From Christensenella sp. UBA1782 (GTDB taxonomy: Bacteria > Bacillota > Clostridia > Christensenellales > DTU072), in contig DCGI01000070.1 in NCBI GenBank assembly GCA_002315475.1, forward strand, positions 38,395-59,255: a stretch of 20,861 nt of DNA, in the 5' to 3' direction. A model generated the notes under the pieces. The model had not been told where the DNA came from, did no database searches, and was given only the letters and a program-made list of their open reading frames with translations. Both the position numbers and the translations under genes were made by a program. Of this stretch, positions 15,967-20,861 are shown piece after piece; positions within the stretch are counted from its first letter, which is position 1, and each line of letters begins with the position of its first letter.

Positions 15967-15991
15967 CTTACAAACAGCAATATCTTCTTAT

Positions 15992-16150
15992 CCATATTAT
16001 ACTTTACGCGAACATCCCGACGAAGCGAAAGAGTTGCTACGAAAAGCGGCGGAAAAACTGAAACAAAAAGGCATTTCTCCCCTTTCCCTTTTGACCGACT
16101 ACGTCGGAATCTACGAGCGGTACGGTTGGGAATGTTTTTGCACGGCATAG
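15992..16150 (+). pseudogene. C-terminal remnant of a GNAT acetyltransferase
   Basis: A start-less open frame between two terminators reads YTLREHPDEAKELLRKAAEK, followed by LKQKGISPLSLL, TDYVGIYERYGWECFCTA and a TAG stop at 16148-16150. The segment VGIYERYGWE resembles the conserved C-terminal (VGLYEKYGFE-like) strand of GNAT acetyltransferases, and the preceding charged helix also fits. No ATG, GTG or TTG with a ribosome binding site lies upstream in frame, and the rplA terminator occupies the place where the N-terminal half should be. I infer a truncated gene left by an insertion or deletion. It differs in sequence from the intact acetyltransferase at 5043-5408. Confidence 0.5.
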
Positions 16151-16193
16151 GGAAACGGAGAGGAAAAACCCTCCCGCCTCTACGAACACGATG

Positions 16194-16221
16194 AAAAAAG
16201 CAGGGCTTATAACCCTGCTTT
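16194..16221 (-). terminator. Terminator of the glycosidase fusion gene
   Basis: Read leftwards, AAAGCAGGG (16213-16221) and CCCTGCTTT (16197-16205) form a 9-bp stem followed by TTTTTT in all. The stop codon of the gene (16207-16209) lies inside the hairpin loop, so the last codons contribute to the terminator stem. Confidence 0.85.
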
Positions 16222-19200
16222 CTCTTTTACTTTTCGTAACGGTTCGAGGTCGGATTCTTCCTGCTCGCCATGAACGTTCGGCGGCACGTTGATGACCAAA
16301 ACATTCTGTTGTTCCACCATTTGCCGATATTTCTCCGACAAAAACTCTACCGAACAAGTCGGCGCATCGGTATAGGTCTCACTCCAAAACCATTTTCCGC
16401 TCGTCCGAATACAAATCGTCGCCTCAAACGGCAAATAGTATAATTTCCTCTTATGCTTATACATTTTGGGATCGGCATCCTTGCCTGCGGGCGGGAAATG
16501 AGGATCGGACAACCGAAAATCACAAGGGAAATACCGTAGCGGCATTCCGAATTTATATCGCTCGGGGAGGTATTTATTGCGTACCCAATTCAATTTGCAA
16601 GCCGTCCCGACCGTTTGATTGACGGACACCGCACAATTCGGTTGCAACGTATGCACCAAAGAATAGAGCTTCGGAATATTCCATCTTTTCGGAGACTTTG
16701 TCCAACTGCCGTCCAACCACAATTCGCAAACGTCGCCGTACCTGCCGTCCAATAACTCGGTCAGCTGATTACACATGAATTCCACGTACTTTTTATCCCT
16801 GCGGTAACATTTTTCATGTCTGTCCCACAAAGAATAGTACAACCCCAAACCGATGCCGTACTTCTTGCAAGCTGCCGCCACTTCGGCGACGACGTCGGTC
16901 GGATTGGATGTATTTTTTACCCCGTAATCGGTATATTTTGTATGGAACAAACAGAAACCGTCGTGATGCTTGGTAATCAAAATAACGTATTTCATGCCCA
17001 CATCCCGCGCATGCTTTACCCAACTATCGGCGTCAATGCGGTCGGGACGATAGCTTTCTTTCGGCAATTTCCCGTTCGACCACTCCATATTATTGAAGGT
17101 ATTGATACCGAAATGCAAAAACATACCGTACTTTCTGTCGATTTGTTCCTGCTGTGCGGCATTGGGACGGTCGCTCGGCTGAATCACCTCTTGCGGTTCC
17201 CCGCTGACGTATTGTTCCTTTTCCCGCAAAATTCTTTCTTCACCGTCCAAAACAATCTTGACTTCGGCATTACCTTCGTAGCTTGCGGTAAAGCGGTCTT
17301 TTCCGTTCTTTCTTTCATAACGTACCGTAAGCGTTACGTTGGGACGCACCAGCGTACAAGAAAGTTTTCCGACCTCCTTAAAAAGACGGGGCGTAACGGT
17401 AATTTTTTGAAAACCCGCATCGTAGCGGATGCCCGCCACACCGGTAAAAAGGTATTTCACCACCGAACCGAACATCGGATGGTCTTGCGATTTTTGATAG
17501 CTCCAGTATTCCCAAAGCGTCGACGCACCTTTGTTTTTCATATAGCCGAAACTTCCGAGCTTCTCCGAACAAAGCAACGAAGTGGCTTCCTGCTCGTATC
17601 CGTTCTCGAATAAATACCGAATCAACACTTCGGTTCCGATAATGCCCGTATCGAAATATCCGTTTTCACGATACTTCTGTACCGCTTTTTCCACGTCTTC
17701 TTTCGAAAGCAATCCCAAATCCGCCATGAAGAAATCGGCACCCTGTATGCCACCCTGATAGGTTTCCTTCGCAGGGTTCCAATAGTACGAAGATAAAGCG
17801 CGTCTGCACCTTTCCTCGCATCCGTCAAACGTAAACTCTTTTCCGCATACTTGGCAAAGTTCCCGATACTGTTGCAAAGCTTTTACGAACAAATAGGTAT
17901 TGACGAACGGCTCGGCAATCTTTATTTTTTCCAACGTGCACCAATCGCCCAGACACCAACCTTTTTTACGTTCGCGTACAATCAAATCGGCTTGTTCCCC
18001 CGTCCCCATACATTCTCGCAAAATATGGTTTATCCATTTTTCCATAGAAGGAAGCAACGTCGCAATATACTCTTTTTCCCCGCAGGCGGAATAATACCGA
18101 TAGGGCGCAAAGACAATGGCTCCGCCCCACCCGCAAGGGCCTCCGCCTCCCCCCATAAAGGGTGCGGTGTGCTGAACGTGCCCCGTCTTTTCGTCTTGAC
18201 AATCCAAAATATCGGCAAACCATTTCTTGAAAAAGGCGGCACTGTCAAAACACAAAAGTGCCGTCTCGGTCGTCAACTGACCGTCACCCGTATAGCCGAG
18301 CTTCTCTCGATGAGGACAGTCGGACGGAATACCGGCGTGCATGTTGTTTAGCTCGGTCAGTTGGTAGGCACGATATAGCCAGTTCAACACCTCGTTATCG
18401 GTTTCGAAAGAAGAAACCTGCTTGAACGGGATATGCAGAACTTCCACTTCGTAATCCTCCACCTTTCCCTGCACCTTGACGTAACGAAAACCGTTCCAGT
18501 GGAAGTACGGGCGAGCTTTTTCGATATATTGCAGTCCTAAGAAAATATCGGTCTGCTTCCGTCCCGCCGAACCGAAATCCAAACGGTTTTTCTTACTTTC
18601 TTCGGCGTACTGCACGACGACTTTCCCTTTGCCCCGTACGGTCAGCCAACCGGAAACGTTCTTACCGACGTCCAACAGCAAAGTGTTCCCCTTCTTGCTC
18701 ACAACGGTCGGTTTTATGGTCTCGCATACGGTATCCGCTAAGATTTCTTGCAGATATAACGGCGCGTCTATCGTCGTTTCGGCGGGGCTTTCCCATTTTT
18801 TATCGTCATAATCGGGCAAAAAGTATTCTTTTTTGTACTTGCGATAGTTGATTTTTTCGCCGAAGTACAAATTACTTTTCACTACGAAAGAAGGAATGTA
18901 TTTTAACGAACCGTCCGAATGAATCTCGACGGGCGTATCCCCTTCCGTCTGCAACGAAAAGCAAAGAAAAAGATTATCGGCAAAAGAACATTTCCCCTCG
19001 GCACACTGTTGCCGTTGCGTCAGCCAACCGCCGCCGAGAAGAACGCAAAGTGCGTTTTTGCCTTCCGTCAAATAGTCGGTCACGTCATAACGCATGACGT
19101 AGATTCTTTGCTTTGTGGTTTCTTCGGGAAGCGGATAATTTAACTTGGAAAAATCCCGCTTAAAATAATCGGAGAAACAAGGGGTAAAGTAATCTTTACC

Positions 19201-19368
19201 GATTCTTTGTCCGTTCAAATACCCTTCAAAAAAGCCCAAACCGCAAATCGTCAACGTCGCTTTGGAAAACGACGGCAACGAAAACTCTTTACGAACGAGC
19301 GGCAAACCCTTTTTTTCGGGATACGTCGTCCATTTCGCATTCTTACCAAACAATTCTTGTGTATCCAT
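16207..19368 (-). CDS. GH78 alpha-L-rhamnosidase / GH29 alpha-L-fucosidase fusion (1053 aa)
   Basis: Two glycosidase modules in one frame. Residues about 1-725 resemble GH78 rhamnosidases: an N-terminal beta-sandwich with GWLTQRQ, the motif SDCPHREKLGYTGDGQ with D350, E355 (general acid equivalent) and D362, and GASTLWEYW with E620 (general base equivalent). Residues about 730-1053 resemble GH29 fucosidases: DRKYGMFLHFGINTFNNMEW, KHHDGF (H801, H802) and CELWLDGSW with D886 as the likely nucleophile, ending in VINVPPNVHGE. There is no signal peptide, so it is probably cytoplasmic and acts on imported oligosaccharides containing rhamnose and fucose. Substrates are inferred. I choose the ATG at 19368 (MDTQELFGKN); an ATG six codons upstream has no ribosome binding site and overlaps the promoter. 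No transporter or sugar-catabolism genes adjoin it. Confidence 0.85.
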   Translation of the reverse strand: MDTQELFGKNAKWTTYPEKKGLPLVRKEFSLPSFSKATLTICGLGFFEGYLNGQRIGKDYFTPCFSDYFKRDFSKLNYPLPEETTKQRIYVMRYDVTDYLTEGKNALCVLLGGGWLTQRQQCAEGKCSFADNLFLCFSLQTEGDTPVEIHSDGSLKYIPSFVVKSNLYFGEKINYRKYKKEYFLPDYDDKKWESPAETTIDAPLYLQEILADTVCETIKPTVVSKKGNTLLLDVGKNVSGWLTVRGKGKVVVQYAEESKKNRLDFGSAGRKQTDIFLGLQYIEKARPYFHWNGFRYVKVQGKVEDYEVEVLHIPFKQVSSFETDNEVLNWLYRAYQLTELNNMHAGIPSDCPHREKLGYTGDGQLTTETALLCFDSAAFFKKWFADILDCQDEKTGHVQHTAPFMGGGGGPCGWGGAIVFAPYRYYSACGEKEYIATLLPSMEKWINHILRECMGTGEQADLIVRERKKGWCLGDWCTLEKIKIAEPFVNTYLFVKALQQYRELCQVCGKEFTFDGCEERCRRALSSYYWNPAKETYQGGIQGADFFMADLGLLSKEDVEKAVQKYRENGYFDTGIIGTEVLIRYLFENGYEQEATSLLCSEKLGSFGYMKNKGASTLWEYWSYQKSQDHPMFGSVVKYLFTGVAGIRYDAGFQKITVTPRLFKEVGKLSCTLVRPNVTLTVRYERKNGKDRFTASYEGNAEVKIVLDGEERILREKEQYVSGEPQEVIQPSDRPNAAQQEQIDRKYGMFLHFGINTFNNMEWSNGKLPKESYRPDRIDADSWVKHARDVGMKYVILITKHHDGFCLFHTKYTDYGVKNTSNPTDVVAEVAAACKKYGIGLGLYYSLWDRHEKCYRRDKKYVEFMCNQLTELLDGRYGDVCELWLDGSWTKSPKRWNIPKLYSLVHTLQPNCAVSVNQTVGTACKLNWVRNKYLPERYKFGMPLRYFPCDFRLSDPHFPPAGKDADPKMYKHKRKLYYLPFEATICIRTSGKWFWSETYTDAPTCSVEFLSEKYRQMVEQQNVLVINVPPNVHGEQEESDLEPLRKVKEKAGL

Positions 19369-19374
19369 ATTAAA

Positions 19375-19403
19375 AGAATACCACATTTCTCAAAAAATAA
19401 CAA
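19375..19403 (-). promoter_or_regulatory. Promoter of the glycosidase fusion gene, probably leaderless
   Basis: Leftward TTGTTA (19398-19403), 17-bp spacer, TATTCT (19375-19380) preceded by TGG, giving an extended -10. Six bases separate the -10 box from the ATG at 19368, and no Shine-Dalgarno is visible. Its -35 box lies 10 bp from the -35 box of the divergent rplJ promoter. Confidence 0.5.
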
Positions 19404-19413
19404 GATAGTTTGC

Positions 19414-19442
19414 TTGACAAAAATAAAATATTTTGTTAAAAT
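19414..19442 (+). promoter_or_regulatory. Promoter of rplJ-rplL
   Basis: TTGACA (19414-19419), 17-bp spacer, TAAAAT (19437-19442), eleven of twelve consensus positions. The predicted start is near 19449, just ahead of the L10-type leader. This makes rplJ-rplL independent of the rplK-rplA transcript. Confidence 0.85.
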
Positions 19443-19456
19443 ATCGATGTTCTCAT

Positions 19457-19520
19457 TCAAAGACCGTAGGCACTCGCAAGAGTTCAAACGAAAAAGCCCA
19501 CGCAGAACGAGGTGCATAAC
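19457..19520 (+). promoter_or_regulatory. Ribosomal protein L10 leader
   Basis: The transcript start region reads CAAAGACCGTAGGCACTC and, after a CTC-GCAA-GAG hairpin and an A-rich internal segment, returns with AGCCCACGCAGAACGAGGTGC. Outer GCAC/GTGC and AGGC/GCCC pairings enclose it. Sequence start, size and position before rplJ fit the L10 leader of Bacillota, where L10 (with L7/L12) binds its own messenger to lower expression. It is followed by a terminator at 19548-19586. Confidence 0.8.
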
Positions 19521-19547
19521 AATAGTTTTACCAAACGAGTCTGTTAT

Positions 19548-19586
19548 ACTCCGTCTCTGCACTTTGCATGAGTACGGAGTTTTTTT
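19548..19586 (+). terminator. Attenuator terminator in the rplJ leader
   Basis: ACTCCGT (19548-19554) pairs with ACGGAGT (19574-19580). Inside, CTC pairs with GAG and TGCA with TGCA around a CTT loop, with single-base bulges. A run of seven T follows. It lies between the L10 leader and the rplJ ribosome binding site, so it probably reduces read-through when L10 is bound or as a constant attenuator. Confidence 0.85.
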
Positions 19587-19636
19587 ATGGCAGAGCCTTA
19601 TGAAGAAGGCAAATTAAAAGAAGGAGGTTCAGAAAG

Positions 19637-20128
19637 TTGTCAGCATCTAAAGACGCAAAAATCGCTAAGGTTGCCGAGATTAAAGAAAAATTGCAAAACG
19701 CAAGTTCTTTTATTCTCGTCGATTACAGAGGACTGACCGTAGCTGAAGATACCGTACTTCGTGCCGAATTCCGTTCTAAGGGTGTATCTTATCACGTCTA
19801 TAAAAATAGACTTTTGAAGATTGCCTTAAACGAATTGGGATATACGCAATTTGACGAAGCTTTGAACGGTACGACAGCTATCGCTATCGGTTCAGACGAT
19901 CTTTCCGCTCCCGCAAAGATTTCTTTTGACAAGCAAAAAGCTTTCAAAAAGTTAGAAATCAAGTGTGGTTTGGTCGGAAAAGATTACTTGGATGAAGAAG
20001 GTTGCAAGGTACTCGCTACCATGCCCAACAGAGAGGGACTTATTTCCCAAATCGTTGGTTTGTTACAAGCTCCTATGGCAGGACTTGCAAGGGCAGTATC
20101 CGCTATTGCCGAACAAAAAGCGGAATAA
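19637..20128 (+). CDS. rplJ: Ribosomal protein L10, TTG start
   Basis: Base of the L7/L12 stalk on the large subunit; binds 23S rRNA beside L11 and regulates its own operon. The 163 residues begin SASKDAKIAKVAEIKEKLQN after the initiator, then SSFILVDYRGLTVAED and VYKNRLLKIAL, all typical of L10; the C-terminal helix that holds L7/L12 dimers ends in VSAIAEQKAE. The start codon is TTG, with AAGGAGG nine bases upstream. The nearest upstream ATG (19587) is out of frame. It is 32 nt ahead of rplL. Confidence 0.97.
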   Translation: MSASKDAKIAKVAEIKEKLQNASSFILVDYRGLTVAEDTVLRAEFRSKGVSYHVYKNRLLKIALNELGYTQFDEALNGTTAIAIGSDDLSAPAKISFDKQKAFKKLEIKCGLVGKDYLDEEGCKVLATMPNREGLISQIVGLLQAPMAGLARAVSAIAEQKAE

Positions 20129-20160
20129 TCAAATAAAAATTTATAAGGAGAATTTTAAAA

Positions 20161-20538
20161 ATGGCTGATATCGCTAAATTTATCGAAGAAGTAAAATCTA
20201 TGACCGTATTAGAGCTTAATGAACTCGTTAAGGCTCTCGAAACCGAATTCGGAGTAAGTGCTGCTGCTCCTATGGCTGCCGCAGGTGCTGCCGCCGGTGC
20301 CGCCGCTGCTCCCGTTGAAGAAGAAAAGACCGAATTCGACGTTATTTTGAAGGCTGTCGGTGCTAACAAGATCGCCGTTATCAAGGCTGTACGTGAAGCT
20401 ACCGGACTCGGACTCGTGGAAGCTAAGGCTTTGGTTGACGGAGCTCCGAAGACCGTTAAGGAAGCTATCTCCAAAGAAGCTTCGAACGAACTCGCCGAAA
20501 AGCTCAAGGCTGCCGGTGCAGAAGTCGAGATTAAGTAA
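20161..20538 (+). CDS. rplL: Ribosomal protein L7/L12
   Basis: Multi-copy stalk protein that recruits translation factors. The 125 residues (family about 120-125) comprise the N-terminal dimerisation helices ([20 protein letters not shown], 5-24), an Ala/Gly-rich hinge (about 37-56) and the C-terminal factor-binding domain with [20 protein letters not shown] and [24 protein letters not shown] precedes the ATG by about 9 nt. Last gene of the rplJ-rplL transcript; a strong terminator begins 24 nt after its stop. Confidence 0.98.
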   Translation: MADIAKFIEEVKSMTVLELNELVKALETEFGVSAAAPMAAAGAAAGAAAAPVEEEKTEFDVILKAVGANKIAVIKAVREATGLGLVEAKALVDGAPKTVKEAISKEASNELAEKLKAAGAEVEIK

Positions 20539-20562
20539 TCGAACACTTTCTTTTAGAAAAAA

Positions 20563-20594
20563 GGAGTTCGTCGTATCGACGGACTCTTTTTTTT
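20563..20594 (+). terminator. Terminator after rplL
   Basis: GAGTTCGTCG (20564-20573) pairs with CGACGGACTC (20577-20586), ten pairs including one G-T, with a three-base loop and eight T immediately after. A textbook intrinsic terminator. Confidence 0.95.
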
Positions 20595-20601
20595 GCAAAA
20601 A

Positions 20602-20645
20602 TGCGGGGGCGGAACCTTTTTCCCAAAAAGCTTTCCGCCCCCGCA
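20602..20645. repeat. Long GC-rich perfect inverted repeat downstream of rplL
   Basis: TGCGGGGGCGGAA (20602-20614) and TTCCGCCCCCGCA (20633-20645) are perfect 13-bp inverted copies; TTTTT and AAAAA inside can pair further. In the leftward transcript the stem is followed by TTTTT, so it could be a second leftward terminator. Its high G+C contrasts with the surroundings and it may be a dispersed intergenic element, which cannot be judged from one copy. Confidence 0.6.
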
Positions 20646-20657
20646 CCCCCACCTTTC

Positions 20658-20690
20658 AAAAAAAACCGATGTCTCCTTCGGAGCATCGGT
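20658..20690 (-). terminator. Leftward terminator of a gene beyond the right edge
   Basis: Read leftwards, ACCGATG-CTCC and GGAG-A-CATCGGT form an 11-bp stem with a GAA loop and one bulged A (20665-20690), followed by eight T. The orientation implies a leftward transcript arriving from beyond 20690. Confidence 0.8.
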
Positions 20691-20861
20691 CACTTCTAAA
20701 AACTTTTTTCCACGCACACCCGATTAAAGGTATGATTTTTTTCGTTAAAAAATCTTTTTACTTATTACTTTTTTTATTTTAATGGTGTAAAAACGTTAAT
20801 AGTGTAAAAACGCCCTTATGCACGAACAAACCCAATGAGAATGGGCAGACGGGATGGATTT
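20691..20861. other. A/T-rich end of window, no gene assigned
   Basis: No frame with a credible start lies here on the plus strand. Three short leftward frames are open at the right edge and stop between about 20780 and 20815, so the end of a leftward gene may lie here, but none is long enough to identify. The stretch includes an 11-bp direct repeat. Confidence 0.4.
20785..20812 (+). repeat. Direct repeat GTGTAAAAACG, two copies 17 bp apart
   Basis: Identical 11-bp copies at 20785-20795 and 20802-20812, separated by six bases. An operator pair is possible but nothing shows it. Confidence 0.4.

Noticed and set aside
19369..19386. Six extra N-terminal codons for the glycosidase fusion
   Set aside because: The ATG at 19386 has no Shine-Dalgarno, and the added codons overlap the predicted -10 box.
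19587..19640. Upstream ATG for rplJ or a leader peptide
   Set aside because: The ATG at 19587 is out of frame with rplJ, has only a T-run before it and no ribosome binding site.

Overview
The window looks like chromosomal DNA from a Bacillota (Clostridia-type) bacterium, probably an uncultured gut-associated lineage. The reasons are the AddA/AddB pair instead of RecBCD, the gene order rpmG-secE-nusG-rplK-rplA, an L10-type leader before rplJ-rplL, strong GGAGG-type ribosome binding sites and A/T-rich sigma-A-like promoters. The gut assignment is inference and rests mainly on the glycosidase gene.

Left part (1-13355) is read leftwards. It holds the start of an unidentified gene cut by the left edge and a 951-residue membrane protein with a zinc ribbon, a long coiled coil of 11-residue repeats and Met/Asn/Ala-rich tandem repeats. 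Next come glutaminyl-tRNA synthetase with a small GNAT acetyltransferase just upstream, a 421-residue three-helix membrane protein with a Pro/Val-rich linker, and the addB-addA operon for double-strand-break repair.

Middle part (13521-15966) is read rightwards. It is the classical transcription/translation cluster: ribosomal protein L33 (rpmG), secE, nusG, then a structured leader and rplK-rplA, closed by a strong terminator.

In many bacteria rplK-rplA runs directly into rplJ-rplL. Here about 3.5 kb separates them. The gap holds a start-less acetyltransferase remnant (about 15992-16150) and a large leftward gene encoding what appears to be a GH78 alpha-L-rhamnosidase fused to a GH29 alpha-L-fucosidase. 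rplJ-rplL then starts again from its own consensus promoter, L10-type leader and attenuator, and ends in a strong terminator. The last 270 bases carry a long GC-rich inverted repeat and a leftward terminator, implying that a leftward gene lies beyond the right edge.

Two leftward genes (addB and the glycosidase fusion) have promoter -10 boxes exactly 6 nt before the start codon and no visible Shine-Dalgarno, so both may be leaderless. The least explained items are the 951-residue protein, the 421-residue protein and the GH78-GH29 fusion.
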